A DNA stretch of 64,000 nucleotides from Verrucomicrobiales bacterium (GCA_028293125.1 JAQGPJ010000049.1:168970-232969); one strand, 5' to 3'. Counted from the first letter of the stretch, positions 17,749 to 27,576 are shown. A program made the numbers and translations. Notes: generated by a model from the sequence alone, not told the origin.

Positions 17749-17771
17749 AAGGGTTTGGTGGTTTGGTATGG

Positions 17772-18047
17772 TTAGTTGGTTTTGGTGGATGGCGTCGGCA
17801 GAAAATCCATTTTGAAGTGCATTTGCTGACCGAGGACAGAAAACAAGTCGTGTGAAGTATTGTCAACTGTAAATAGCGGTATTCTGAAATATTCTTTGTA
17901 AGCCCATTTTTCTCCATCCGGCAGCAAACGATCAAGCCTAAAGAAATCCCCCATGACCCTCCAGGAAGAGGGACGCTGCAAAAATGGATCCGGATGCATT
18001 GGCCTGATCCACCGAATAAATATTAAGAAAACGGCTGGATTACACAT
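17772..18047 (-). CDS. Possible small protein, unknown
   Basis: An open frame of up to 91 codons ends 23 bases before the basic coiled-coil gene. Its last ~60 residues have a protein-like pattern (WAYKEYFRIPLFTVDN), but there is no recognised domain. The sequence is less GC-rich than confirmed genes, and no ribosome binding site is visible. It may instead be leader sequence. Confidence 0.25.
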   Translation of the reverse strand: MCNPAVFLIFIRWIRPMHPDPFLQRPSSWRVMGDFFRLDRLLPDGEKWAYKEYFRIPLFTVDNTSHDLFSVLGQQMHFKMDFLPTPSTKTN

Positions 18048-18130
18048 GCCTAAAAATGCATATTAGTGCCGGATGTCAGGGTGGCGATCCCGTATTGACG
18101 GTGCGGAGAGACCCTGTCTTCCTGAGGAAA

Positions 18131-18796
18131 ATGAGACTTTTCTGGTTTTTTCTAGCCGTGGCCCTAATGGTCGCCATTCCCTTTCTTCTGGCGGGGGAGT
18201 CCTTTGAAAAGGAATTCACCTATGGAGGCACCCAAGCCCGGCTGACAGCCTGGGGAGAGCAGTGGGGCTGGCTGGTGGCCGTGCTGCTGCTGTCGGCGGA
18301 TCTGGTGCTGCCGCTGCCGGCCACGGCGGTGATGAGCGGGCTGGGGTTGGTTTACGGCTTCTGGCTGGGCGGGGCAGTGGCGGCGGCGGGGTCGTTCATT
18401 TCCGGAGCGCTGGCCTTCTGGCTGTGCCGGAAATGGGGCATGCGCGTGGCCGGACGGCTGCTGGGGGAAAAAGACCTCGAGCGTGGCCGGCGGCTGTTCG
18501 CCGGCCGGGCCGGGGGGTGGCTGGTGGTGATGTCACGGTGGATGCCGCTGTTGCCGGAGGTGGTCGCCTGCATGGCGGGATTGACAGGGATGCCGGTGCG
18601 GCGCTTTCTGATCTCTCTGGCGTGCGGCTGTGTACCTATGGGATTTGTGTTCGCCGCCATAGGGGCGGCGGGAGTGGAGCGTCCCGGACTGGCCATTTTA
18701 TTGAGCATTCTGATCCCCGGTGTTCTTTACGGGGTGGTGGTGCTCTGGCTGAAGCGACGGCACCTGTGGGGTAAAAATGAAAAGAGTGAAATCTGA
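18131..18796 (+). CDS. VTT (SNARE-associated / DedA-like) membrane protein
   Basis: I start at ATG 18131, where GAGGA stands four bases ahead; an earlier ATG at 18056 adds 25 non-membrane residues. The 221-residue protein has about five or six hydrophobic helices. It also has the central VTT pattern, including the re-entrant segment LPLPATAVMSGLGLVYGFWLG followed by FWLCRKWGMRVAGRLLG and the arginine-containing MSRWMPLLPEVVACMAGL. TVP38/TMEM64 and DedA relatives are involved in lipid scrambling or flippase-like transport in the inner membrane; the substrate here is unknown. The next gene starts 35 bases later on the same strand. Confidence 0.85.
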   Translation: MRLFWFFLAVALMVAIPFLLAGESFEKEFTYGGTQARLTAWGEQWGWLVAVLLLSADLVLPLPATAVMSGLGLVYGFWLGGAVAAAGSFISGALAFWLCRKWGMRVAGRLLGEKDLERGRRLFAGRAGGWLVVMSRWMPLLPEVVACMAGLTGMPVRRFLISLACGCVPMGFVFAAIGAAGVERPGLAILLSILIPGVLYGVVVLWLKRRHLWGKNEKSEI

Positions 18797-18831
18797 CGCA
18801 ATGCTGCTCCTCAGTCCGCGTTTGCAGGGAC

Positions 18832-20880
18832 ATGCCTAAACTTCCAACCCTGCTGCTATGGATGGTCTGTCTGCCGGTGCTGGCGGACGGCCCTCCGGAC
18901 AATCTGACAGACAATGTGCGCCGCCAGCCCCCGGCGGGGGTGGCGATAACGGAAAATGAACGTGCCAGCTTGGCAAGTGAGGCTGCCCGGCTGGGCGCGG
19001 CACTGGAGGCAGTGCGTGGCGAACTGAAGGGGAAACCCGGTCTTCTGCGCTATTTTCCGGACGTCCAAGTCTTCCATAAGGCGGTGGACTGGGCGCTGCG
19101 GTATGATGAGTTTTTCAATCCCGGCCAGACTGCCTGGGCCGGAGAGCAGCTGCGCGAGGGCTTTTCGCGGCTGGAGTCTCTGAAAAAGGGCGAACTCCCC
19201 TGGCTGTCGGCGCACGGACTGGTGGTGCGCGGGTACGAGTCCAAAATAGACGGCAGTGTGCAGCCGTTCGGACTGGTAGTGCCGGAGTCCTTTCAGCGGG
19301 ATCTGCCGTGGCGCTGGCGGCTGGACTGCTGGTTCCACGGGCGTGGGGAGACCCTGACGGAGCTGGATTTCATCCATCAGCGCCGGACGCAGCCGGGCGA
19401 GTTCACACCGCCGGACACGCTGGTGCTGCATCCCTACGGCCGCTACTGCAACGGACAGCGTTTTGCCGGGGAGACGGATTTCTTCGAAGCGCTGGAGACT
19501 GTGAAGCGGGACTATCGCGTGGATCCGGACCGCATCGTGGTGCGCGGCTTCTCCCTCGGAGGCGCGGCCTGCTGGCACATCGCCACGCATCATGCCTGGC
19601 AGTGGGCGGCGGCGAATCCGGGCGCGGGCTTCAGCGAGACGGAGCAGTTTCTGAATTTCTTCCAAGGTGAGAAGCTTCAGCCCGCCCCGTGGGAGCGGAT
19701 GCTCTGGAACCTTTACGACTCAACAGCCGTGGCCGGCAATCTTTTCAACTGTCCCACCGTGGCCTACAGCGGGGAGATTGACAGACAGAAGCAGGCTGCG
19801 GACCTGATGGCCTTGGCCATCGGAGCCAAGGACACCGGGCTGCTCCTGAAACATGTCATCGGTCCCGGCACCGCGCACAAATACGAGGCCGGAGCCAAAC
19901 AGGAAGTGGCCGCCACTATTGACACAATCGCCGCCGCCGGCCGGCGGAGTGTGCCGGCTGAGGTCCGGCTGGAAACTTATACGCTGAAATACAACCGCAG
20001 CGCCTGGATTCAGGCGGACACTCTGGAGGAGCATTGGAAGCCTGCGCTTATCACGGCCACGTATGGATCCCATCAGTTTCACGTGGGCGTGAAAAATGTG
20101 AGCGCTTTTTCCCTCCGGTTCGAGCCGGGCACGCTTCCGGAAACCGTTGGCTCCCGCTTCGGGGTGGCAGTCAATGAGGGTCCCCTGGGGGACGGCAAGC
20201 CTGACATGCCCGCGTTTGAGGGGGAGGTTCACCGGCCCTCCGACCGCTCCCTGAACCTGAGTTTCGCCCGCCGGCCTGATGGAGGCTGGAGCCTGGTTGA
20301 TCGCACGGACAAAAGCGCTCTGCGCAAAAAGCACAATCTTCAGGGCCCCATCGACGATGCGTTCATGGATTCCTTCATTTTTGTCAGGCCCACCGGACAG
20401 GCGGCGAATGAAAAGGCCGGCGCGTGGGCGAAGGCGGAGTTGGACCGCGCGATCGAGCACTGGCGGCGTCATTTCCGGGGTGACGCGAGGGTGAAGGACG
20501 ACACCGCCATCACAGAAGAGGATATCAAATCCTCAAACCTCATCCTGTGGGGCGATCCCTCCTCCAACGCTGTTACGGCTAAAACAGCGTCAAAGCTGCC
20601 CATCACCTGGACGGGCAGCGAAATCAAAGCGGGCGGCCAAACCTTTCCGGCGGCGGACCATGTGCTGATCTGCATCTATCCCAATCCGCTGAATCCGGAG
20701 CGTTACGTGGTGCTCAACAGCAGCTTCACTTTCCGGGACTATGACTACCTCAACAACGCCCGGCAGACACCCAAGCTGCCGGACTGGGCAGTGATCGGAC
20801 TGGACACGCCGCCGAACTCCCGCACGCCCGGCAAAATCGCGGCCGCGGACTTTTTCGGTGAGAAGTGGGAGCTCAAGTGA
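18832..20880 (+). CDS. Secreted alpha/beta hydrolase (prolyl-oligopeptidase/esterase-like)
   Basis: This 682-residue protein has a signal peptide (about 1-18). A helical N-terminal part is followed by an alpha/beta hydrolase core with the nucleophile elbow RGFSLGGAA near residue 245, a GEID segment near 319 that fits the acid residue, and GTAHKYEA near 345 with the probable catalytic histidine. A C-terminal region of about 300 residues is predicted rich in beta strands and has no family I can name. It resembles the verrucomicrobial and planctomycete peptidase S9-type proteins that process extracellular polymers. The substrate is not deducible. Confidence 0.75.
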   Translation: MPKLPTLLLWMVCLPVLADGPPDNLTDNVRRQPPAGVAITENERASLASEAARLGAALEAVRGELKGKPGLLRYFPDVQVFHKAVDWALRYDEFFNPGQTAWAGEQLREGFSRLESLKKGELPWLSAHGLVVRGYESKIDGSVQPFGLVVPESFQRDLPWRWRLDCWFHGRGETLTELDFIHQRRTQPGEFTPPDTLVLHPYGRYCNGQRFAGETDFFEALETVKRDYRVDPDRIVVRGFSLGGAACWHIATHHAWQWAAANPGAGFSETEQFLNFFQGEKLQPAPWERMLWNLYDSTAVAGNLFNCPTVAYSGEIDRQKQAADLMALAIGAKDTGLLLKHVIGPGTAHKYEAGAKQEVAATIDTIAAAGRRSVPAEVRLETYTLKYNRSAWIQADTLEEHWKPALITATYGSHQFHVGVKNVSAFSLRFEPGTLPETVGSRFGVAVNEGPLGDGKPDMPAFEGEVHRPSDRSLNLSFARRPDGGWSLVDRTDKSALRKKHNLQGPIDDAFMDSFIFVRPTGQAANEKAGAWAKAELDRAIEHWRRHFRGDARVKDDTAITEEDIKSSNLILWGDPSSNAVTAKTASKLPITWTGSEIKAGGQTFPAADHVLICIYPNPLNPERYVVLNSSFTFRDYDYLNNARQTPKLPDWAVIGLDTPPNSRTPGKIAAADFFGEKWELK

Positions 20881-20884
20881 AAGC

Positions 20885-20900
20885 CGGGGCTCCGGCCCCG
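20885..20900. terminator. GC-rich hairpin between convergent genes
   Basis: CGGGGC / GCCCCG with loop TCCG lies between the hydrolase and adenylate kinase stops. There is no T-run on either side. Confidence 0.25.
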
Positions 20901-20926
20901 TCCGCGCACCGGTCCCGCTCCAGGCC

Positions 20927-21577
20927 TCAATACACCTTCTCGCTGGCGCGCTGCCATGCGGGCAGGTGAATGATGCTGTTGAGGATCTCGTAAGCCACAA
21001 TGGCGGGATGCTTGGTGGCGTCGACATCGTGGATCAGATGGCTGCGGGCGTATTTGCCGCTGGAGTAGTACTCCAGCACCGGTTTGGTCTCGTCCTCATA
21101 GGTCTGGATGCGGCGCTCGATCACCTCATCGCGGGCGTCGTCAAAGCGGTTGTCCTTCAGCGCCCGCTTGCGCAGGCGGCGGCGCAGTTCATCCCGGTTG
21201 GGGCAGGAGAGATGGAAGACGCCAAGGACATCCAGATGCTGCTCCATGATGAGCGCCTGCCCGACATTCCGCGGAATGCCGTCGAGGATGAGAAAATCGA
21301 TGTCCGGCTTGAAAAGATGGGAGTCCGCCCGCGACCGGATATTGGCCTCCCAAAGCTGCACCGTCAGCTCATCGGGCACCAGCTGGCCTTTGGAGGAATA
21401 CTCCACAAACGCCTGTCCAAGCGGGGTGCGGGTGTCGAGCGAGCGGAACACATCCCCGCAGGCAAAATGGGTGAAGCGGGGAATGCGCCCGAGAATCGCG
21501 CCCTGCGTGCCTTTCCCGCTGCCCGGGGCACCGAAGAAAAGAAACGTCTGATAGCGATGACGGGGAGGAGGACTCAT
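20927..21577 (-). CDS. adk: Adenylate kinase family nucleoside monophosphate kinase
   Basis: The 216-residue P-loop kinase shows FFGAPGSGKGTQ (P-loop), ACGDVFRSL in place of the usual STGDMLR, GQLVPDELT, FLILDGIPRN (NMP-binding Asp-Gly and Arg), and RFDDARDEVIERRIQTYEDET in the C-terminal half. The LID is of the short type without zinc cysteines. It interconverts ATP and AMP with ADP; the divergence at the NMP site means a UMP/CMP kinase-like specificity cannot be excluded. The gene starts 120 bases from the divergent rdgB. Confidence 0.82.
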   Translation of the reverse strand: MSPPPRHRYQTFLFFGAPGSGKGTQGAILGRIPRFTHFACGDVFRSLDTRTPLGQAFVEYSSKGQLVPDELTVQLWEANIRSRADSHLFKPDIDFLILDGIPRNVGQALIMEQHLDVLGVFHLSCPNRDELRRRLRKRALKDNRFDDARDEVIERRIQTYEDETKPVLEYYSSGKYARSHLIHDVDATKHPAIVAYEILNSIIHLPAWQRASEKVY

Positions 21578-21697
21578 GATCGGGATCTTGATATGGCCGG
21601 TGGACGGAACCCGCCAGCGGGCGGGGCGGGCTATTTAGCGCATCACAGGGGGAAAAAAACTGGAATTTTATCTGTTCGGAGATGAAGTCGGAATCCT

Positions 21698-22318
21698 ATG
21701 CCTGAAGCTCCGAAACGGATTGTCATCGCCACCCACAACACCCACAAAACCGGCGAGTTCCGGGCTCTTCTGGGGCCGGACTGGCTGGTGGAGGATCTGA
21801 CCGCCTGGCCGGAGCTGCCGGTGCCGGTGGAGGACGGGGACACCTTTGAGGCCAATGCCGCCATCAAGGCCCGGTCCGCCGCGGAGCGTCTGGCGGAGGG
21901 TGTGCTGGTGGTTGCGGACGACTCCGGCCTGGAGGTGGACGCGCTGGAGGGCAGGCCGGGCATTTATTCCGCCCGCTATGCCGGTCCCGGCGCGGATGAT
22001 GCCGGAAACCGCGACAGGGTGCTGGCGGAGATGGCGGAAGTGCCGGATGGGGTCCGCACCGCGCGCTTCCGCTGTGTGCTGGTGACCGCCCGCGGAGGTT
22101 CAGGGGAGCTGGCAGGCACCTGTGCCGGAGCGGTGGAGGGCCGGCTGACGCGGCAGGCGGCTGGAAGCGGGGGTTTTGGCTACGATCCGATTTTTGTGCC
22201 GGAGGGGCATGAGCGCACCTTTGGTGAACTGCCTCCGGAGGTGAAACACAGCCTCAGCCACCGGGCGCGGGCGCTGGCGGTCCTGCGCCGGCAGCTGGAG
22301 GCCATGGCTCATGGGTGA
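21698..22318 (+). CDS. rdgB: XTP/dITP diphosphatase (Ham1/RdgB)
   Basis: This house-cleaning enzyme hydrolyses dITP, XTP and ITP to monophosphates. The 206 residues contain the family signatures IVIATHNTHKTGEFRALL, the ENA-type segment FEANAAIKA, VVADDSGLEVDAL, GIYSARYAG, GGFGYDPIFVPEG, TFGEL and KHSLSHRARAL. It is full length. No ribosome binding site is evident. Confidence 0.95.
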   Translation: MPEAPKRIVIATHNTHKTGEFRALLGPDWLVEDLTAWPELPVPVEDGDTFEANAAIKARSAAERLAEGVLVVADDSGLEVDALEGRPGIYSARYAGPGADDAGNRDRVLAEMAEVPDGVRTARFRCVLVTARGGSGELAGTCAGAVEGRLTRQAAGSGGFGYDPIFVPEGHERTFGELPPEVKHSLSHRARALAVLRRQLEAMAHG

Positions 22319-22409
22319 TTGACGGATCTGCCCGATCCGGTCTAATGATTTGCTCCCGCCGGACGTATTGGTTTTACAGACCGGCAATCCGCGACCCTTT
22401 CCGCCCCCT

Positions 22410-24062
22410 ATGGCCCTCAATCCTGAAGATTTCGAAGACTCCGCCCCCCGGAACTCCGGTGACACCCACCGGGAGGCCACCCTGCCTCCGGAGAAGCGTG
22501 AGGGTTACTGGCGGAAAGTGGGCGGCGGCTCGCTGTCGATCAGCATCATTGTCCACGGGGTGCTCATTCTGGTGGCCCTGCTGTGGCTCTTCCCGCCGAT
22601 CCCGGCACCTAGGGACGAGGTGCAGTTCGTGCCCGGCGGCGGGGGCGGGGGCGGCGGGGGGGCGCAGGAGAAAATCTCCCAGAAACGCCAGCGCGCGGTC
22701 AGCCAGAGCATGCCCCGCACCCGGATCGCGTCCTCCGCGTCCACGGCTGATGCCGTGACTCTGCCGGATCTGAACGCCACCCTGACTCCCCTCACCGCTC
22801 TTTCCGCCAACACCCCCATGGGGGGCGGCGGCATGGGCAGCGGGCAGGGCATGGGCCGGGGCACCGGCAGCGGCGGCGGGGTGGGCTCCGGCATCGGATC
22901 GGGTTTCGGCCCGGGTTTTGGAGCCGGCTTTGTGGATTTGCCGAAACTGTATTCCAGCCGCTGCTCGCCCGCCGAGCGCCTGGCCAAGATGGCGGCCAAC
23001 GGTGGATCACCCAAATGCGAGGAGGCGGTCACCAAGGGACTCGCCTGGCTGGCCTCCAAACAGAACGGGGACGGCTCGTGGGGCCAAGGCCACAAGGGGG
23101 CCATGACCGGCATGGTGCTGCTGGCTTTTCTGGGGCACTGTGAAACCCCGGACTCCCCCAAATACGGCGAGAAAATCCTCAAGGGAATCACCTATCTCAT
23201 CGACCTTGGCCGCAATCAGAAACTGCCGGAGTTCGCCGGTATCTTCAGCGAAACGCCGGCGATTGTCAGCAGCACCTATGAGCATGGCATCGCCACCTAT
23301 GCCCTCGGGGAGACCTATTCCTTTGCCAAGCTGGGCAACCGGGAGCTGCCGGGCCTGCGCGACGCCTTTGAGAAGGGGGTGAGCATCATCATCGAAAAGC
23401 AGAACCCCAAAGGAAGTTGGGCCTACCGGGAAGGGGTTGGCTACGCTGTGAACGAGCAGAATGACCTCTCCGTCACTGGCTGGCAATTCCAAGCGCTCAA
23501 GGCCGCCAAACACACCAATCTTAAAATCAGCGGGCTGAACAAGGCCGTGGACCGGGTGGAGGACTATCTGGAAAGCACCCAGACGCCGGATGGCGGATTC
23601 GGAAACGCTGACCGCGCCCAAGGCTACAATCAGTGGAATCTCAGTGGTGCCGCCCTCCTGGGCCTTCAGACGCTGGGCGGTGGTCATTCCGGCGCGGTAA
23701 ACAAGGGCATACGCTGGCTTTCGTCGGAGCTTAAAAAGGAGCCGCTGGACTGGAGCAAAAACTGTTATCTTTACACGTGGTACTACAACACCCAAGCCAC
23801 TTTTCAGAAAGGCGGGGATGCTTGGAAGGAATGGAATGCCCAGTTCCAGAAGCAGCTGCTGGACAACCAGCTTCCGGATGGCAGCTATAAGCGGGAGGGC
23901 GGCGGCGCCATCAATGCCGCCACCACCAGCGCCGCCGGCGGCGATGCGGATCTCTACCGCACCACCCTCTGCACGCTGATGTTGGAGGTGTATTACCGCT
24001 ATCTGAAGGTCGGCGACCGCGAGGACGAAGGCAGCAGCCTGATCCCCGTGCGCAACCGGTAG
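22410..24062 (+). CDS. Membrane-anchored squalene-cyclase-like repeat protein
   Basis: I use ATG 22410 (550 residues); an in-frame ATG at 22350 would add 20 residues. A short cytoplasmic tail and one transmembrane helix (about 40-62) are followed by FVPGGGGGGGGG and other Gly-rich stretches up to about residue 180. The C-terminal ~350 residues are alpha/alpha-barrel repeats with QW-like turns (GLAWLASKQNGDGSWGQ, YLESTQTPDGGFGN, NQLPDGSYKREGGG), as in prenyltransferase/squalene-hopene cyclases. The cyclase DxDD motif is not visible, so this is not expected to make hopanoids. Such anchored proteins are common in PVC bacteria, of unknown role. Confidence 0.78.
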   Translation: MALNPEDFEDSAPRNSGDTHREATLPPEKREGYWRKVGGGSLSISIIVHGVLILVALLWLFPPIPAPRDEVQFVPGGGGGGGGGAQEKISQKRQRAVSQSMPRTRIASSASTADAVTLPDLNATLTPLTALSANTPMGGGGMGSGQGMGRGTGSGGGVGSGIGSGFGPGFGAGFVDLPKLYSSRCSPAERLAKMAANGGSPKCEEAVTKGLAWLASKQNGDGSWGQGHKGAMTGMVLLAFLGHCETPDSPKYGEKILKGITYLIDLGRNQKLPEFAGIFSETPAIVSSTYEHGIATYALGETYSFAKLGNRELPGLRDAFEKGVSIIIEKQNPKGSWAYREGVGYAVNEQNDLSVTGWQFQALKAAKHTNLKISGLNKAVDRVEDYLESTQTPDGGFGNADRAQGYNQWNLSGAALLGLQTLGGGHSGAVNKGIRWLSSELKKEPLDWSKNCYLYTWYYNTQATFQKGGDAWKEWNAQFQKQLLDNQLPDGSYKREGGGAINAATTSAAGGDADLYRTTLCTLMLEVYYRYLKVGDREDEGSSLIPVRNR

Positions 24063-24085
24063 AAGCAGGGCGCCGTCCGGTTTTT

Positions 24086-24123
24086 AAAGGGGCGTGTCTG
24101 TCAGGCGGACGGGCACGCCCTTT
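24086..24123. terminator. Bidirectional terminator-like hairpin
   Basis: AAAGGGGCGTG pairs with CACGCCCTTT, one base bulged, between the convergent repeat protein and MacB-permease genes. TTTTT precedes and TTTCATT follows. Confidence 0.5.
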
Positions 24124-24172
24124 CATTCGCCCCCGCCGCGCTCTCCAGTATTTGGGAGCACGCGCCGGTCAT

Positions 24173-25414
24173 TCACTCATACCGCAGCGCATCGATCGGA
24201 TCCAGCGCTGCGGCCTTCCGGGCCGGATAGAAGCCAAAGAACACGCCGATCGCGAAGCTGACGCCGAAGGCCAGGAGGACGGAGCCCGTGGACACCACCG
24301 GCGTGAAGTCGGCAAACAGGGAGATGCCTTTGGAGATGCCCACTCCCAGCAGCACTCCCAGCAGGCCGCCCAGCAGGCTGAGCGTGATGGATTCGATCAG
24401 AAACTGAAGGAGGATGTCCGATCCCTGGGCCCCGATGGCGACGCGGATGCCGATCTCCCGCGTGCGCTCCGTGACGCTGACGAGCATGATGTTCATGATG
24501 CCGATGCCGCCTACCACCAGGGACATGCCGGCGATGGAGCCCAGCATCATGGTGATAATGCCGGAGATGGATCCCACGGTGTCGGCGATCTCCTTCTGAT
24601 TGAGAATCGAAAAGTCGTCACCGTGCTCCGGCGGGATGCGGTGCCGCTGGCGCAGCAGGCTGACAATCTGCTGCTGGGCGGCGGCCATGCGGTCGGCGCT
24701 GACCACCTGCAGACTGATCAGGCGGATGTATTTCTCACCCGTCAGCCGTTTCATGGCGGTGGTGAAGGGCACGATGATGCGATCGTCCTGATCCTGCCCG
24801 CCCATGCCCGCGCCCTTGCTGGCCAGCAGGCCGATGATCACAAAGGGAATGTTCTTCAGCCGCACGGTCTGCCCTATGGGATTGAGCGGTCCGAAAAGCT
24901 CATGCGCCGTCTTGGATCCGATAACGGCGACTTTGGCGGAGCCCCGGATTTCGCGCTCGGTGAACATGGAGCCGCCGGCCAGCTTCCAATCCCGGATTTT
25001 CAGGTAGTCCTCCGATTCCCCGGCCACCGTGGTGGACCAGTTGCGGCCATTGGCGATGGCCTGCACGGTGGTGGTTACCTCCGGGCTGGCCGCCGCCACG
25101 TCCGGGATTTCGCGGGCCAGCGCAGCGGCGTCCGCCAAGGTCAGGACGCTGGCGCTGCCGCCCCCGGAGTTGACCCCGCCGGAGCGCCGGTTGCCTGCGA
25201 AGACCATCAGCAGGTTCTGCCCAAGAGCGGAAACCTGGGACTCAATGCGCGCTTGGGCTCCATTGCCCACCGCCACCATAGCCACCACGGACGCCACACC
25301 GATGATGATGCCCAAGGCCGTCAGCGTGGAGCGCAGCTTGTTCCGCCGCAGCGCGCGCAAGGCGATCATGGCCGTGAGCAGCGGGCGCAGGATGAGGGCC
25401 TGGAAGAGGAGCAT
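24173..25414 (-). CDS. ABC transporter permease, MacB/FtsX type
   Basis: The 413-residue inner-membrane protein has an N-terminal helix after ALRALRRNKLRSTLTALGIIIGV, a large periplasmic domain (about 55-285, with the MacB-core features DVAAASPEV and SKTAHELFG) and three C-terminal helices with the FtsX core VGGIGIMNIMLVSVTERTREIGIRVAIGA. It ends YPARKAAALDPIDALRYE, a MacB hallmark. With the ATPase gene upstream it forms a split MacB; the pump should drive substrate from the periplasm through MacA and TolC. It is the last gene of a four-gene minus-strand operon, 78 bases after the ATPase gene. Confidence 0.92.
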   Translation of the reverse strand: MLLFQALILRPLLTAMIALRALRRNKLRSTLTALGIIIGVASVVAMVAVGNGAQARIESQVSALGQNLLMVFAGNRRSGGVNSGGGSASVLTLADAAALAREIPDVAAASPEVTTTVQAIANGRNWSTTVAGESEDYLKIRDWKLAGGSMFTEREIRGSAKVAVIGSKTAHELFGPLNPIGQTVRLKNIPFVIIGLLASKGAGMGGQDQDDRIIVPFTTAMKRLTGEKYIRLISLQVVSADRMAAAQQQIVSLLRQRHRIPPEHGDDFSILNQKEIADTVGSISGIITMMLGSIAGMSLVVGGIGIMNIMLVSVTERTREIGIRVAIGAQGSDILLQFLIESITLSLLGGLLGVLLGVGISKGISLFADFTPVVSTGSVLLAFGVSFAIGVFFGFYPARKAAALDPIDALRYE

Positions 25415-25492
25415 TTGGGAAGGGGTGGGGGAGGGGGTTATTGGTTATTAGTTATTGGGATGGACGGACTGGTAGGGGAAGAGGGATGGTTT

Positions 25493-26293
25493 TCAGGCGA
25501 GTTTGGCTTGTTTTTCGGCGTGGTCGAGGGTGGCGCGTTCGGTGGCGGCCAAGCGGCGGTCGGGATTGATGGTATCGCTGATGACCTCCCCATCGCGCAT
25601 GACCACGATGCGTTTGCAGTAGGAGGCGATGTCCAGCTCGTGTGTGACCATGACGATGGTGATGCCGGCGTCGTTGAGCTCCTGAAAGAACCCCATGATC
25701 TCAATGCTGGTGCGGGTGTCCAGGTTGCCGGTGGGTTCATCGGCCAGCAGGAGCTCCGGCTGATTGACGATGGCGCGGGCGATGGCGATGCGCTGCTGCT
25801 GGCCGCCGGAAAGCTGGCTGGGACGATGGCCGAGACGGTCTCCGAGCCCCACCCGCTCCAGCGCCTCCTTTGCACGGCGGCGCTGGGTGCGCAGGGAGAT
25901 CAGCGGTTTACTGTAAAACATCGGCAGCTCCACATTCTCCAGCGCGGTGGTGCGGGCGAGGAGATTGAAGCTCTGGAAGACAAAGCCCAGCTTGTGGTTC
26001 CGCAGCCGGGCCAAGTGACGGCGGCTGAGGTCCGCCACATTCACCCCGTCCAGCAGATAGCGGCCGCCAGTGGGTTTGTCGAGGCAGCCCACGATGTTCA
26101 TCAGCGTCGATTTCCCTGATCCGCTCGCACCCATGACGGCGACAAATTCCCCACGCTGCACCTCCAAATCCACATGGCGCACCGCGTGGACCTCCACATC
26201 GCCGGTGCGGTAAACCTTGGCGGCGCTTTCCAGCCGGATCACTGGAATTTGTGCCAAGGGTGGGGCCTGAGGGTGATTGGGATTGATGCTCAT
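25493..26293 (-). CDS. ABC transporter ATPase, MacB/LolD type
   Basis: The 266-residue ATPase powers the neighbouring MacB-type permease. It has Walker [11 protein letters not shown]-loop region [22 protein letters not shown], the signature LSGGQQQR, Walker [13 protein letters not shown] (the MacB/LolD subclass) and switch histidine in VMVTHEL. Its start lies five bases after the stop of the MacA-type adaptor gene, showing tight operon coupling. An internal ATG (residue 1 as given) is preceded by no clear ribosome binding site. Confidence 0.93.
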   Translation of the reverse strand: MSINPNHPQAPPLAQIPVIRLESAAKVYRTGDVEVHAVRHVDLEVQRGEFVAVMGASGSGKSTLMNIVGCLDKPTGGRYLLDGVNVADLSRRHLARLRNHKLGFVFQSFNLLARTTALENVELPMFYSKPLISLRTQRRRAKEALERVGLGDRLGHRPSQLSGGQQQRIAIARAIVNQPELLLADEPTGNLDTRTSIEIMGFFQELNDAGITIVMVTHELDIASYCKRIVVMRDGEVISDTINPDRRLAATERATLDHAEKQAKLA

Positions 26294-26298
26294 AGCGG

Positions 26299-27537
26299 TC
26301 AGCGCGGCGGGCCGCCGAAGCCGCCGGGTTTCTGATTGGAGGTGAAGGAGGTCACCATTGGGGCACTCTCCTCTGCGCCGTCCAACAGCTCGGAGTCCAC
26401 GCTGTCGGTGATGCCGGTGCGGAGAATGCGGGGTTTGAGCGTCATGTCTTTTCCCGCGACCACCGTATAGGCCAGGCGCTGGTTGCGCTCCAGTTTGGCG
26501 GGGGGCGCGGGCTCATACTTCGTGCTTTCGGGCGGTGTGAAGCGCAGGGCAGTGTTGGGGATCTTCAGGACGTTTTTCCGCTCCGCCACCAGGATGGACA
26601 CATCGGCGGTCATGCCCGGAAAGAGCTTCATCTCCGGATTGTCCACGGCGATGACGGTTTCGTAGGTCACGACGTTGTTAGTGGTTGTGGGCGACTTGCG
26701 CACCTGGCGGACGAGGCCTTTGAAAACTTCCTCGGGAAAGGCGTCCACATTGAACTCCACCGTTTGGCCGTCGCGGATCTGACCGATGTCCGCCTCGTTC
26801 ACCGTGGCGATGATGTTCATCTTGGTGATGTCCTGAGCGATGGTGAAAAGCACCGGGGTCGTCATGGTGGCCGCCAGGGTCTGGCCGATATCCACCTTGC
26901 GGGCAATGACGATTCCGTCCACGGGAGCGGTGATTTTGCAGTAGCTCAGGTCCACCGTTGCGCGTTGCAGGGCAGCTTCACGGATGATCACTGTGGCCTC
27001 CGCCTGAGCCAGTTCCGCCACCGCCTGCTCCAGATCCGCTTGGGTGGCGGCCCGCTGGGGCAGCAGGTTCTTTTTGCGCGTCAGATTCTGTTGGTTCAGG
27101 GTGGCCGACGCCCGTGCGCTGGCCAGTTCCCCCTCCGCCTGCCGGACGGCAGCGCTATAGGTGGCGGAGTCAATCTCGGCCACCGGGTCGCCCTTTTTGA
27201 CCGGCGAGTTGAAGTCCACATAGATCGCCGAGATCTTCCCGGACACCTGACTCCCCACATCCACGCTTTTCACCGCTCCCAGGGCACCGCTGGCGGTCAC
27301 ATGCTGGGAGAGGTCGCCCCGCGTGATTTTGACGGTGTCAAAAGTGCCCCCGCCTTCCGCCTTGCGGTTGCAGCCCGAGGCCCCCGCCAGCGCCGCCAAG
27401 GCTGCGAACGCTCCCACTAAAGCCCTGATGGCACGGGCCGCGGGAATGCCGCCCGTTCCCTGAAGGACAGGGTCCGGTTTTAGTGGCTGTGCCGGAGGTA
27501 GGTGGTCCTGAATGGGCGGAGTTGAATTCATACGCAA
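26299..27537 (-). CDS. MacA-like periplasmic adaptor (membrane fusion protein)
   Basis: The 412-residue adaptor has a Pro-rich start, a hydrophobic helix and a possible lipobox (AGASGC, about residues 51-56). A barrel-sandwich half motif VDVGSQVSGKISAIYVDFNSPVKKGDPVAEI comes next, then a long coiled-coil hairpin (about 120-185) and YCKITAPVDGIVIARKVDIGQ, closing with beta-barrel and membrane-proximal domains. It should link the MacB-type transporter to the TolC-like channel encoded next to it. The C-terminal tail is Gly/Pro-rich. The gene lies 39 bases downstream of the TolC-like gene. Confidence 0.9.
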   Translation of the reverse strand: MRMNSTPPIQDHLPPAQPLKPDPVLQGTGGIPAARAIRALVGAFAALAALAGASGCNRKAEGGGTFDTVKITRGDLSQHVTASGALGAVKSVDVGSQVSGKISAIYVDFNSPVKKGDPVAEIDSATYSAAVRQAEGELASARASATLNQQNLTRKKNLLPQRAATQADLEQAVAELAQAEATVIIREAALQRATVDLSYCKITAPVDGIVIARKVDIGQTLAATMTTPVLFTIAQDITKMNIIATVNEADIGQIRDGQTVEFNVDAFPEEVFKGLVRQVRKSPTTTNNVVTYETVIAVDNPEMKLFPGMTADVSILVAERKNVLKIPNTALRFTPPESTKYEPAPPAKLERNQRLAYTVVAGKDMTLKPRILRTGITDSVDSELLDGAEESAPMVTSFTSNQKPGGFGGPPR

Positions 27538-27576
27538 AGGAAAATGGGAAGAGTATGGAAAACAGGCTGCGGACGT

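Noticed and set aside
22625..22670. G-rich tract that could be a G-quadruplex or repeat array
   Set aside because: It simply encodes the poly-glycine linker of the repeat protein, and similar GGC runs occur nearby in frame.
24152..26119. A 655-codon plus-strand frame across the MacB permease and ATPase genes
   Set aside because: Antisense shadow spanning two well-supported genes.
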